Below, piece by piece: positions 1-11,479 of a stretch of DNA of 64,000 nucleotides; positions within the stretch are counted from its first letter, which is position 1, and every line of letters begins with the position of its first letter. A program made the position numbers and the translations under genes. The notes under the pieces are model-generated. The model did not search any database. It was not told the origin of the DNA and was given only the letters and a program-made list of their open reading frames with translations. Source of the DNA: Cheilinus undulatus (lineage: Eukaryota > Chordata > Actinopteri > Labriformes > Labridae); the NCBI RefSeq assembly GCF_018320785.1, contig NC_054875.1, positions 35,567,657-35,631,656 on the forward strand. Direction: 5' to 3'.

Positions 1-268
1 AAATAGTATCACTTACAGTTTCCTGTGGAATATCCAGCAGGGATGAAATTTCATGAACTGTCTTATTGCAAAGCTGGCATCCATCACAGAATCACACTTG
101 AAGTCACTGAGCTCTTCAGAATGACACATTTTTGTATCACAAATGTTTGCAAATGTAGACTGCATGTCTAGGTGCTTGATTTTATGCACTTGTGGCAACA
201 GGTCTGATTGAAACACCTGAATTCAATAATTAACAGGTGTGGTCAAATACTTCTGTCCATATAGCATA
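1..268. mobile_element. Tc1/mariner-like element, terminal fragment
   Basis: The sequence resembles a common teleost Tc1/mariner end, with blocks such as CACTTGAAGTCACTGAGCTC and AAACACCTGAATTCAATAAT and a terminal GTCAAATACTTCTGTCCATA. The other end lies outside the window. Confidence 0.6.
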
Positions 269-317
269 CCTTCTTAGCAAGGTCGACTGGAGGAGATGGG
301 TCATATCATCACACATT

Positions 318-560
318 GTAGCAGAGCAAGAAAAGAGCAGAGAGCAAAACAGATGAATAATGAGAGAAAAGAGGGGAGTGAGAAAAAGAAAGAATAAGGG
401 CAAGAGGAGAAAGAGAATAAAGGACACATTAATGAAAGGGAGAGAAACAGATAAAAAGGAAATAGAGAGGAGGAGAAACTGAATGTGAAAAGATGGAAGA
501 AAGACTGAGAGAGGAGCAAAGAGAGGAAAAAAGAGAAATAGGAGAAGGGAAGAGAAAGAG
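318..560. repeat. Purine-rich (GA) tract
   Basis: About 240 bases that are very largely A and G on the plus strand, with irregular GAGA/GGAGAAA units. The long open frames on the minus strand here are low-complexity artefacts. Confidence 0.8.
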
Positions 561-1631
561 GTTGAGACTATTGGGCTAAATTAGCAAAGCAGGTCACAGC
601 TTGAGCAGAGAAAGAGGGCGGAGCTTGGAGAAACAAAAAACCGACACCTGCCTTTAAAAAGGGAGAGCACTGAAGCAGGCTGAGGGAAAAAAAAAGCGCA
701 CTTTTGTTTTGGTTGAACAAAAACAGATGAAAAAAAGTCTTTTCAAAGCGGCTTTCCCTAAGAAGTAAACCAAAGGGACCTCGGTTTTCTCTGCCACCCT
801 GGGTGGTTTCTACAGTTGGATTTGGGATTGTCTTCTCTGCAGACTAACTCACATGTATACAGCTGCAGAGAAATGACCGAGCCCTGTATAAAGAGAGCGT
901 GCTTTCCTCCGCCTTTAACGCACCATCAAGCTTTTACCACAGCTTTTTAGAGAGATTTACTCTGAGTGTTCAGATGACTCCACGCTCCGATGACATCAGA
1001 ATGATTCACCTCCTCAGATACGCAGGTCTGCTGCCTCAGTGCTAATCCAAGGTAATCTAGCATGCGATGATTTACACAGAGCAACACAAACAACAGGACC
1101 ACAGAGATTCTGTGAATATGAGTAAAACATGAAGCTGTTCCTCATGATAAGAGTGAAACAAAAGACACATAGAGGGCTGATACTCTGAGTTGAAGAGTTT
1201 CTAATGTCAGTGTGATGGTCGGGGCTCGATTGCTGAGTGTCAGACAGAATCTGATCACATTAAACATGGCTGACCAGCCACTTGACTCACTGATAGAAAC
1301 AAGCAGCTATGAGATATCGAGCCGGGCCGTTCCTCCTTTGAAGTGAGATATGATACTCATGATATCCACACAGGGGCCGCCTGACACTGTAGGGCCTGTC
1401 CAGAAACACAGAAACAGCCACTCTGTAACTCTCCTGCAGGCCAATGTTGCTGCGTGTTAGAGGTTTGGAATATGGATGTTCCTTGGGACTCATTTTCTTG
1501 TTGGTTTAAGAGAAATTTCAATTCAGACTAGTCTAGAAAACACTCAGAAAACACTTCAAATTGAGCACAAATGCTGCGCCATTTCAAGCCGTAGTTCTCT
1601 TGCAGACTGAATAAGATTGTCCCCCAGGATG
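561..1631. other. Intronic sequence, nothing recognised
   Basis: Mixed-composition sequence without a recognisable exon, RNA gene or repeat. Confidence 0.5.
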
Positions 1632-1712
1632 ATGATCCTCCAGGCCACATTCGAACTTGGGTCAACTATGTACATGGGGCGGACCTTAAACCACCAGGCC
1701 ACCTGCGCCCCC
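1632..1712 (-). mobile_element. tRNA-derived SINE, 5' fragment
   Basis: On the minus strand it begins GGGGGCGCAGGTGGCCTGGT, an A-box-like start, and has the B box AAGTTCGAAT. It is clearly related to the copies at 7776-7963 and 9475-9645 but lacks their 3' tail. Confidence 0.75.
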
Positions 1713-1799
1713 ACTAGGTTGCTTCTTGCATGATCACTGTCTGTGAGGACGGCGCGATGCTCAGAAAACAGTCAAATTCATCACAGAGTCTTTGTGTCA

Positions 1800-2130
1800 A
1801 GAAGGTTTGTCACATGAGGCTGGCAAGCCATTAAGAGTGTGGCTAAAGTTAGCAGTTAGCTCTGCCAGCCTTCATTCCTCTTTCCAGATTAATAGCGTGC
1901 TTCATGTGGTTCCTCATCACTCTGGCTAAGTATCTATGCATAAGTACAACCTTCGACTACTTCAGAAACACTGCTACACTGCACTGTTCCTACGTCACAC
2001 TAAGCTTCTTGTGTTTATGTCCAGCGAAATGCTGTGTGGAAAGCTCTGGCAGGAAGGTAGCAGCCATTAACTGAGGCTGCAGTGGCTACTAGTGGTGGGA
2101 GGCTTCATTACACTTTGAAAAGAACATCTG
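1800..2130. mobile_element. hAT-like MITE, partial copy
   Basis: Internal blocks (CATTCCTCTTTCCAGATTAA, GCCATTAACTGAGGCTGCAG, AGTGGTGGGAGGCTTCATTA) match the complete element at 28446-29351 in the same order and spacing. Terminal repeats were not found, so the boundaries are approximate. Confidence 0.6.
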
Positions 2131-3040
2131 ACCAGGAAACAGCTATAGAAACGAGTGCTTCGCAGATTTAAACAAGTTGGTTTGAAGTTCTCTTTGGAAA
2201 CAGGACTCATGGAGTGGATGAATAAGCAAGAAAAAACTCCAAGTCACTCTCCTCTAACCAGTGATATGGATGTTCTCTTCCTTTAATACCTTTCATCATG
2301 TGTACAAAGACTGTAAAATAAGATCAGTTGAGCTTACTTGAAAAAAATAATGAAAGTGGTTGCCTCAAAAATAACAAGTAAATTACACTTGGCTTTTTTC
2401 AGTCTATTTTTAGTGTGCAGTACTTGCTCTAAATGAACCTTTTAGATTTTCACTAATAGTTTAAAATAAATTATTGTAAGTGCTCAATACTGAGATTCAA
2501 ATATTAATTTGAGTTTGCAGGACTTAAGCTAAATCATCTACTTTGAGTGTGCAATACTAAATATTTTTAGTGCACTGTAAACACCAATAAATTCATAGAA
2601 CTCAAACTATCATAGGTAACTGCTTACCTTAAAATGTCAAGTTGTACTCAATGAAAAAGTTTTTGAAGTCATCATTCCACCTAAAGTGGACTAACTGTGC
2701 AACCATTTGCAACAATGGCTGTTAGTGACCTGCTGAATCAGTAGTTGATATTTCATTGAAGTTAGTATGCAATCCAACATTTATAGACATTAACAACATT
2801 AACATTGCCCCCCCATAGGCAGGAGCTCTGTAATTGAGAGAGCAACTTCACTTGTGGTTTTATTTATTTATTTAACCTTTATTTAACCAGGAGTAAACCT
2901 CACTTTAGTAATCACAACTTAATTTGTTTAAAATAAGTAACTTAAGTTAATTGAGCCCTTTAGCTGTAATGGCCAAGAAGTACAAGTACTTGTTTATAAT
3001 AAGTATTTAGAACAGGTTACAAAAAACTGAGTCAATCGAA
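2131..3040. other. AT-rich intronic sequence with repeat-like blocks
   Basis: No gene. A TTTATTTAACCTTTATTTAA block near 2868-2888 is typical of a dispersed vertebrate repeat. The rest is AT-rich and unclassified. Confidence 0.4.
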
Positions 3041-3049
3041 CTTGATGTT

Positions 3050-3370
3050 TCAGAGTAAAATTGATGTTGCTGTTCACAGTGTGTGTTTATAGTTTTTATG
3101 TCTTTTTGACCTGTTTTGACCCCATCTTCTGAAGGTTTTCGATGCTGACACCCTCTGCAGGCCATTACCTGCATGCCCAGGTGGCATGTTCCTATTAGCC
3201 AGCACAACTTTAAAAAAGGCTACATCCGCCTAGCCTCTGTTTGGTTGACATCCTGATGATGGCTTGATGCCGAAATGCGTCAAAGTGTGTTTTTAAGGTC
3301 AATTTGTGACCATGCCATAATAATAAAGACATTTTAATGTTTAAAGAAAATACCCTGGAGCTTTTTCTTA
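3050..3370 (+). mobile_element. Retroelement-like 3' tail with CTGATGA...GAAA motif
   Basis: A block shared by many teleost repeats: AGGTGGCATGTTCCTATTAG, then CTGATGA (3253-3259), GGC/GCC arms, GAAA (3272-3275) and AATAATAAAGAC near 3319. The motif recalls a hammerhead ribozyme core, but one extra base follows CTGATGA and no closing stem was found. Family not assigned. Confidence 0.45.
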
Positions 3371-5375
3371 CTTATTCGTCAAGTATTTAATGGTGATTTC
3401 AGGCCGGTGTTGATGAATTATTATAGATAATTAGTCTAACAGACACGTAAATCTTGGCCCATCTAATTCGATGCCCAAATTTAGTTGTTTAGCATGCTAA
3501 CCGCCCACTCCCTAGCTGATACAACTATCATGCCGATCATATCATGCAGCCTTAGCTTCAATATAATAACCTTTGTTTCAGCTGCCATGGTTTCCTTCTT
3601 ACATAGAGGAGAGGACATAAACGGGATCTTAAACTGGCAAAATAACAAGCAAAGAAATTGCACTGCCAACTAGTGTTTTGTTGGAGTATTAAAAGTTGAT
3701 GCAGACACAGCTATAGTCACTTCAACAAGGATGCTTCCTAACTGGCATTGCGAGACTGCATACTGCACAACAATATAAACACCTGGCAGCAAGCCAGTAC
3801 AAATCCAACAGAGGAGCCTTGAATGCAAGTGAAACTTCTGTGCAACTGCCCTGTTAAGATATGAGCACAAAGATCAAAACAGTTCCTTTGTAGCATCTTC
3901 AGTTGGAATATTTCAGAGACATTTGAGCTGATTTATTCATTAAAAAGGGGACCAAGAAGAAAGAGGGAATTAAGGGAGGGGGGTCTCATAGAGACGGTAC
4001 CTGAAATAGCCTGTGTCAGAACGAGGCTGATCATAGGGTTTTCACAGGGACTAAAGTAAGATAATCAAGGAATTACCTGAGCAGTTTCACAGATTGAAAA
4101 TATTCATCACTGAATGGGCATAAGATGACCACTATGAAGTTGATGCACATAGAAATGGAAGATGAGCTGACCTTAAATCAAAAGAAACCTCCAAAAATAA
4201 ATATTACACCGGGGCAAATCAAGATCAGTTACATTATTCTTATGACTAATCTCACAGATCCATCCAGCAGCATGGACAAAACATTATTAAATTAAGTTGC
4301 CATTTTGAGTGCAAACCTTTTATTTTGTTACGTAATAAGGCCTCAGTGAGTTCCAGCATTAAATCTCACTCAACTAAAGAACAGGATCAGCCTTATCTGC
4401 ACTCTGCTGCCACGGCCCACGTGAGCAGTCAAACAATCATGTAGCAACAAGACAGAGCTCCAAGGCTCTGAACAAAATGGCACCAATGACTTGCAGCGAG
4501 GCTCAGACAGAGATTAGAATTCATATAGGAGAGCCAAACTTCCTGGACAGAACATGTTATATTATGAAAATCCTGTCTTTACTCTGCTGCAGACAGCATG
4601 AAACCTCATCCTGATTTAGACTTCGGCACATGCCCGACATGGAGAGATTAAGATCTCCACCGGTGATTGATAAAGCCCGCCCTAACCAGAAACATCTGGA
4701 GATTATGCTGCATTGTGTTTTCATGCTGTAGAAGAGATTCAACAAGGGAGGAGGGAACAGGCCACACAGTGACGAGAGAGAACACAGGATGGTACAGTTC
4801 TCACAACCTGCAGCTGGGAGATGCTAATACGCTTTGACTGGCGACCTCCGTCACGTGACGCGCAGGCTGGCAGCAGAGCCAAGCAGCGGTTACGTCATCC
4901 TGGCCGCTGGTGGTGGTAGTAGTAGAGCTGGGTGGTGTGGTGGATGAGGTGGTGGTGGTGGGGTGGGCTGAGCAGCTGTTGCAGCTTGAGTGCCAAAGGG
5001 CTGCCCGTGTTTGCTGCAGGCCAGCTCAGACTGTCACAATCTACCGTCCCCAAATCACGGCTTACAGAGGCATGCATACAAAGGTTTCTTCATTTCATTT
5101 TATTTTTTTTTACTTATAAGAATGTTTTTGAAATAAGTGATGCACCTGGAATGTGAACAACCTCAATTTTAAGAGTGTCATAGTAAAATATCTGCCATTT
5201 AACATTAAAGACAGGTATATAAACATTAATATATTGTTGACTATATAAATTAGTTTTTGTTTGACTATATAAGTGCAACATCTTAAAAAGGTTTTCAGCA
5301 TTTTATATCCTTATCTTTATATATAAGCCTCAAATAATGGGTTCCTTGTGGAAATTTTGTTGGCAGCTGCACTGA
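3371..5375. other. Intronic sequence, nothing recognised
   Basis: No exon with family similarity. There is a TGG/TGGTAG-rich run at about 4907-4962. The open frames over that run are low complexity. Confidence 0.5.
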
Positions 5376-6490
5376 AAATAACATAATGGGATATCATATG
5401 GGTATAGTTATGTTTGCAGTGGTACATCATCTTGATGGTATCTTATAAATATTACTTGCATTGGTATATAACCTCTATGGTATGTAACACTGGCATTGTT
5501 ATATCATCTTTATGGTGTATTATATTGGCATTGTAATATAGACATTGGTATAATCATCTCAATGGTACATTATATTGTCATTGTATTGGTTTATAATCTT
5601 TACGATATTAGCATTGTTATACTGGTATATAATCTTATGGTGTATTATACTGGCATCATAACCCAAGCATTGGTGTTGTGATGTTTTATTATAAAGGCAT
5701 TATAATACTGGCATTGGCACTTTATATTAATGGTAGATTATATGGGCATTATTGCACTGGCATTAGTGTATCATCTTAGTGGTGCATTATACTGGCATCA
5801 TAACACTGGTGTATAATCTCAATGTTTTATTATAAAGGCAGCTTAATACTGGCATTGGTACTTCATATCAAAGGTGCATTATATTGGCAGTAGTATATCA
5901 CACTAAAGGTGTAATCTATTGCCATTAGAATATTAGCCTTAGTATATTATCTTTATGGTTTATTACACTGGCCAAAAATATATGCAATGTTATTTCACCA
6001 TAGTTGTGTATCATTGTTCAAATGTCAATGTTGCAATCAGAATTGGTAGATCATATTTATTGTAGATTACATTGCCCTTATATTGCTGGCATTGGGGCAT
6101 TGTATTAATGTTATTTTGGCATTATAGTATTGGCATTAGTATATTGTCTTAAAGGTATATCATAATGGCACTGTTAAATTGGCTTAACATTGACATTATG
6201 CTTTTACCTGAATGGTGTAATATACAGGCATTACAACATTTGTATTGGTATATCATCTTTCTGATTTTTATATGGGCATTGTTTTACTAGCATATAATAC
6301 TATATTACATTACATTGGTATCATAACTCTAGCATTTGTGTATTGTCTTTATGGTTATTATTATGGCATTTTTATACTGGCACTGGTACATCATATTAAT
6401 GGTATATTACATGTAAATATTGCATTAGATGCACATTATTATCAGCATGAAATTGGCAAATATTGGCCAATAAAGTTAATTATTGATATT
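5376..6490. repeat. Degenerate AT-rich minisatellite, left part
   Basis: Many imperfect copies of a unit close to TATACTGGCATTGGTATATC plus ATCTTTATGGTGTATTA, repeated at about 35-65 base spacing. Short open frames such as that at 5496 translate the repeat and are not genes. Confidence 0.8.
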
Positions 6491-6745
6491 GGCAGATATT
6501 AAAATTTCTCCAAATATTTACAACTGATTTTTGATCTGAAGAATTTGCCTATATCAACAGTTAATATTGGCTGTATATACAAACTCATTAGAGGCGTTTT
6601 AGGCTGGACCAACAGACCTACGTTAACTTCATTCTTTTACACGTTAAAGTGTTTAAGGACAGAAATACATACATTGGTTCATCCTCCAACTTTAAATATA
6701 GTGTTTTTAAGTCTGAACTAAATCCATTATCTGTATTAATATCCA
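6491..6745. mobile_element. TE fragment inserted in the minisatellite
   Basis: Contains TTTTAGGCTGGACCAACAGA and TTTTTAAGTCTGAACTAAAT, matching blocks at 10530-10680 and 45120-45250. The TGGCATTGG repeat stops before it and resumes after it. Confidence 0.6.
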
Positions 6746-7045
6746 TATTGGCATTTGTATATATATTGATGGTATTTTCTATTGGCATTCTAATATTGGC
6801 TTTAGTAGATCATCTTTATGGTTTATTATACTGGCCGTATAATATTGGCAATTATCTTAGTGGTATGTTATTGTTTCATTAGCAATGTCGCATTGACGTA
6901 CACATATCATCTTAATGGTTTATCATTTCAGCATTAGAACAATTCCAATGGTTTATCATATTAATAGTAATCTATAATGCCATTGGTTTATTGGCATTGT
7001 TAGAGTGGCACTGGTAAATCATCTTTTTGGTTTTTATTTTGGTGT
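6746..7045. repeat. Degenerate AT-rich minisatellite, right part
   Basis: Resumes the ATTGGCATT...ATCATCTTTATGGTTTATTA pattern of 5376-6490 after the inserted fragment. Confidence 0.75.
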
Positions 7046-7763
7046 AATTAAGTCTTCTTTATAAAGCCACCCAAGAAAATTTCCTGTCTTTCTTTCCTCC
7101 CTTTAAATTTTGCAGAATGGGGTCCACAACTTAGGTTTGTTGGACTCATGGATTGTATTAAACATGGACATAGTCTCAGTAATGTCAATTATCAATTTTG
7201 GAAGCACATTTTTGAAGCTAAACTAATGCCATATAGAAAGTGCTGAACTGAACTTAATTTCAGAACGTCCCTACCTACAAACAGCTCTTATAGCCTTCAT
7301 AAAATTCCTGAAATATAGAGGACAACTTTGATTTATTTAACCTGGCTGTTAATACCTGCTGTCATAATAATCATTTTAGCAAAACTTCCAGTGCTTCTGC
7401 AGCCAGCCTCACATGAGTCAGCAGTTTGATGCACTTAAGCATTCAACACCCAACATAGCTGCATGGTTGGAAGTTGTGCAAGTTGTCACACCCTAAATCC
7501 AAACCAAGCTGGGAAAGAAACCTGAGAGCTTTTCCTGCAACTTCTACATGAAACAGTGTACAGTCTACAGTTCCTGTTGCTGCTTCTCTCGTCGTTCTTT
7601 ATATCTTTTAATATATTTGAGTTATGGACTTTCACTCTGACAAAAGCGATCAAGGAGTTGCCACTTAAAATGCACTCTTGTTTTAAAAGAAACAATCAAG
7701 AAAAAGGGGTTGGTTGCAGGCCAGGTATGTTTTTGTCAGAGGGCCGATATGCTCATAGAAGAC
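7046..7763. other. Intronic sequence, nothing recognised
   Basis: No exon or repeat recognised between the minisatellite and the SINE. Confidence 0.5.
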
Positions 7764-7773
7764 ACAAAAGTTT

Positions 7774-7775
<2 letters not shown>

Positions 7776-7806
<31 letters not shown>

Positions 7807-7963
7807 TTTATTTGGGGCTTTTGTGCCTTTATTCGACAGAGGAGGACAATGGATGGAGTTGGAAATGGGAGAGAGAGTGGGGAGAGACATGCGGCAAAGG
7901 GCCACAGGCTACATTCGAACCCAGGCCGCCCGAGTACATGAGTAGCGCTATATGTGCGCCCCA
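7776..7963 (-). mobile_element. tRNA-derived SINE, complete, with poly(A) and 12-bp TSD
   Basis: On the minus strand it starts GGGGCGCACATATAGCGCTA, has B box GGGTTCGAATG, a body with CTGTGGCCCTTTGCCGCATG and TCCTCCTCTGTCGAATAAAG, and ends in a 28-nt A tail (T run 7776-7803). It is flanked by the perfect direct repeat ACAAAAGTTTAA at 7764-7775 and 7964-7975, the mark of LINE-driven insertion. Confidence 0.9.
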
Positions 7964-7975
7964 ACAAAAGTTTAA

Positions 7976-9170
7976 CTTCTGATTTAATGAACAGCAGCAG
8001 GAACATAAGGCTGACTGTGATAGTGGGTTTTTTTATTTGGACACATACCAGAGTAAACAGACCCTACAGTCCTGAGATAAATGTCTAACTGGCTCCCTCA
8101 CGCTCGTCACTGATTAAATTGTCTGTACACGGAACTTTGTCTGTCTTCTGCAGCAGAGATCTGCTCTTCTTATAACACAAGATTAAATGGGACACCCTCA
8201 AATACAACAAAGACCTTTTTAGGCGCTATACATCTCTCCCCTCTTCACAGACAAATGGCTCCAACCGCCGTCAAAGACACGCCCTGAAATTTGCAAATGT
8301 GAATGACAATAGAGAAATCCCAATCCCTGTGTTAAATAACAACACATCCCCCGGGGGCTCCTCAAATGTGCTTCAGCCTCCTTTTTCTTGGCACGACAGA
8401 GACAAGAAGGAGCCCCAGAGGACGAGCAGGGAGCAGAAGGTAAAAGGAGAGGGGGGTGTGGAGGAGATGTGGAGTGTTGGTGGACTCTGAAGTGACAGAC
8501 AGTGAGGATAAATGAGCGCGCTGGCAGCCTGCGAGCTCTGCGCCTGCAGGAAGGAGGGGAAAACTCTGCTCCACTGATAATGAGGTGACCAAGTCCAGAG
8601 AAATTATTCCTTTAGCTGCCAACAGAAACTTCCCTGATGTCAGCCCTCTGAGATTCTGCACACCAAGCCTGAGAGAAAGACACATTCTCCTTCTCCAGTC
8701 TGAATTAAGCAAATATCTGCCAAAAACATCAATATTAACCTTTTGTTTATACTGCATCCCATCTATTTGACATTTCTATAACATTCCCAGTGTGCTGTTT
8801 GGATTATTCCAGGAGAAAAACATGATGGAGTTAATGTCAAAGCATCAGGACATGTGAGGCTGTGTCAGAGGAATTCATCTAAACATATATCACATTAGAC
8901 ATGTGACCTATATAAGAAGATGGAGCCTGGGCCAGAGGTAGCGTGATATGAATGTGGGCTGACTAAAGGCTAGATCCTATTAGAGAAACACACAGAATAT
9001 ATGGTCATTAACAGAAAAAGAGGTCATTATTATGATCGCTACAGAAGCCACGGTTTATATGCAATTATTATTCACAGCTTCTGATGTGAGTAACTGTGAG
9101 GTAGGTGTAGATTTAAGATAATCATTTAATATTCAAGTTTTACTATGTGAGGTGTTTTTTAGTAGATTTT
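7976..9170. other. Intronic sequence, possible regulatory block
   Basis: Mostly non-repetitive. A denser, higher G+C block at about 8230-8700 holds a palindromic octamer-like ATTTGCAAAT at 8288-8297. The 131-codon minus frame there has no recognised similarity. Confidence 0.35.
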
Positions 9171-9174
9171 TTTC

Positions 9175-9330
9175 TTTAATTTGATAGGAACAACTGAAGA
9201 GAGACAGGAAACATGGGAAGAGAGAGTAGGGAAACGCATGCACCTAACAGCACCAAGATCAGGAAACCATCCTACAACCAGAGTCTAGACTCTGTATATG
9301 GGTGTCTACTCTACCAGCTAAGCTACAGCA
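9175..9330 (-). mobile_element. Degenerate tRNA-related SINE
   Basis: On the minus strand AGCTTAGCTGGTAGAGTAGA resembles a tRNA A-box region, followed by a decayed B box and a CTCTCTTCCCATGTTTCCTG tail similar to the neighbouring SINEs. Confidence 0.55.
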
Positions 9331-9474
9331 GCATCTGATTTTGGGTAGATTTTTCTGCCGTCCATATGTCTGTCTTAAACAGTTTGTTTACTGCGATGCT
9401 GCTGTCACATCAGGTTTTACCATCTTGGTATCAGTAAAGTTCATTTATCCAAAAAGATTTTCACAAAATGAAAA

Positions 9475-9645
9475 GGGGCACAGATGGCCTAGTAGTCTAA
9501 GGTGCACCCCATGTATACTGTCAGCCTGGGTTCGAATGCAGCCTGTGGCCCTTTCCTGCATGTCTCTCCCATGCCTGTTTCCGATTCTGTCCACTGTCCT
9601 CCTCTGTCAATAAAGGCACACAAAAATCAAATAAATAACTAATAA
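9475..9645 (+). mobile_element. tRNA-derived SINE
   Basis: GGGGCACAGATGGCCTAGTA (A-box region), GGGTTCGAATGC (B box), GTGGCCCTTTCCTGCATGTC, then TGTCAATAAAGGCACACAAA and an A-rich tail. Same family as 7776-7963, in the opposite orientation. No clear target duplication. Confidence 0.85.
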
Positions 9646-10410
9646 ATGTTGATACCTATTAAATACCAGTAAAGTGTCTTATAAAGATGCAATCTCTTTT
9701 ACTTTAATGATCAATTTCATCAACAACAACCTACATTTTCCAAAGCTACTTTATGGCGCACAGTAGAGGAATGAATCCGTCAAAAGCTGCAGATAAACTC
9801 CTGCACACTAAATTTTACTAAAGCATTGGCAACATAAAAGGACTGAATGATTGCAGATGTTTGTGCAATTCAGATGCACAGGAGTTCACCTACAACTTTT
9901 GATAATTTAGAAAAAATGAACCCATATTTGATGCCTGGCACTATTTCTGCTGCTGTAGTATTAATCTCTCCTTACAGATTTGATGACACACAGGGGTCAT
10001 GAGCTCTGTAGTCCAAGTTGTATTGACCAATCAAGTATCAGCAGGCTTCGGTGTATACATGTGTTGACAACTGTCAACATGCACAACTTTGACCACGCTG
10101 ACAAACCAGCATCCATCAGCTCCACTATTATAATTTATGTCTCTGTAAATATATCTTAATAAAAGTGCAGATATCAATCTAGTACGGATCAAATGTTTCA
10201 CTTTGAGCCACAAATCTGCTTAGCGGTTAGACTATCTAAACACATTTGAAAGGATTAAACCAAACTCAGTTATAAACCTGCAATTTAAAAGATATTTCTT
10301 CTACTTTTGAAACCAGACCTGGAAAAGCTTGCACATTAAACTCTGCATCTTGACACTGTTATCACAGCAGACTTAATTACCCTTAATCATGACTAAATAA
10401 CTGAAATTAC
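9646..10410. other. Intronic sequence, nothing recognised
   Basis: AT-rich; no exon or repeat recognised. Confidence 0.5.
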
Positions 10411-11479
10411 TAGGGTTGCATGATAATGACATAAGCCAATATCAGCTTACAAAGTGAATTATGTGGCATTTTTCATATCTGCTGATATTTTGGCTTTAAA
10501 ATCTGCCCATATCAGTCGTAAATAATTTAAATTATTGGAGTTTTAGGCTGGACCAAAGGATCTACTTCAGCTGAAGTCTTTTTCTTTGTTCATTATGATT
10601 CCTTAAACTTTGCAAGATGTTTATTTGTTCATCCCAAGACTTTAAATTGTGCATTCCAAGGACTGAAGCTTTAGGTCAGAGGTGCATTTTAATATCGGTA
10701 CCAGCTAGGGCTGGGCAAAATTGCAAAGATTACATTACAATATGGCCTGCTGCAATTTACAAATTGCAGAAGTTGCAATATTTCTATAACTTAAAATGTG
10801 TCAAAATAGCCATTAAATACATTGATTTTTTGCAGCAGAGGTTTTATGCACATTATGAAAACATGCAAGTGTCAGTTTTTTAAATAATGGTTTACAAAAA
10901 TCCTCCTTTTTATGTTTCATGTATATATGTTTTGTTTTGTAGTCAAAATGAGTGACATGAAAATGATAATCCCCTTTAATGAAGCAATGGGTATCAATTT
11001 TGCAATATGAGAAAAAATAAATAGCTCATTCTATTCCAGCATTCTATTCATTCTAGCAGCAGGCAATTCCAGCTTCACCTCTCCCACCCCAGCCACCTCC
11101 ATTATAGCTTAAAAGTTGTTGCACCCTTGTATTCAGATTTATGCTACTATGATTAATTGCTTCTGAAATAATTTTATTGTTTACAATACACAACTTCATT
11201 TATGTATTCATCCATATGGGGGTTTCTAGCCATGTGCTCCTCTGCCAAGTAAAACTGCATATCCATTTTTCAATAATATGGTTAAATGTATGATAAGTGT
11301 TCCTGACTGAATGTAGGTTATGATATAAAATGATTTATTGCTTGAACATGTTGAAAAATAAATAAGTTGAGAAACCTAATAATAATCGCATATTAAAATC
11401 GCAATATTGGGAAAAAAATTGCAATTAGATTATTTTTGCAAATTGTTTGGCCCTAGAACCGGCTACAATTATTTCCCTA
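10411..11479. mobile_element. Outer TE split by a younger hAT-like element
   Basis: TAGGGTTGCATGATAATG begins at 10411 and TTTCCCTA ends near 11479. Inside are GCCAATATCAGC and TTTTAGGCTGGACC blocks shared with 6491-6745 and 45050-45330. The element at 10706-11455 sits within it. A clean outer target duplication was not found. Confidence 0.45.
10706..11455. mobile_element. hAT-like MITE (750 bp)
   Basis: Terminal inverted repeats TAGGGCTGGGCAAAATTGCA and, at the other end inverted, TAGGGCCAAACAATTTGCAA. Flanking 8-mers GTACCAGC and GAACCGGC match at 6 of 8 positions, consistent with an old hAT duplication. No transposase frame. Confidence 0.7.

Noticed and set aside
4907..4990. Val/Gly/Trp-rich frames and His-rich antisense frame
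   Set aside because: Come from a TGG-type low-complexity run.
7556..8006. 129- and 107-codon frames on both strands
   Set aside because: Cross a SINE and its poly(A) tail.
8362..8757. 131-codon minus-strand frame
   Set aside because: No similarity recognised; possibly regulatory sequence rather than coding.
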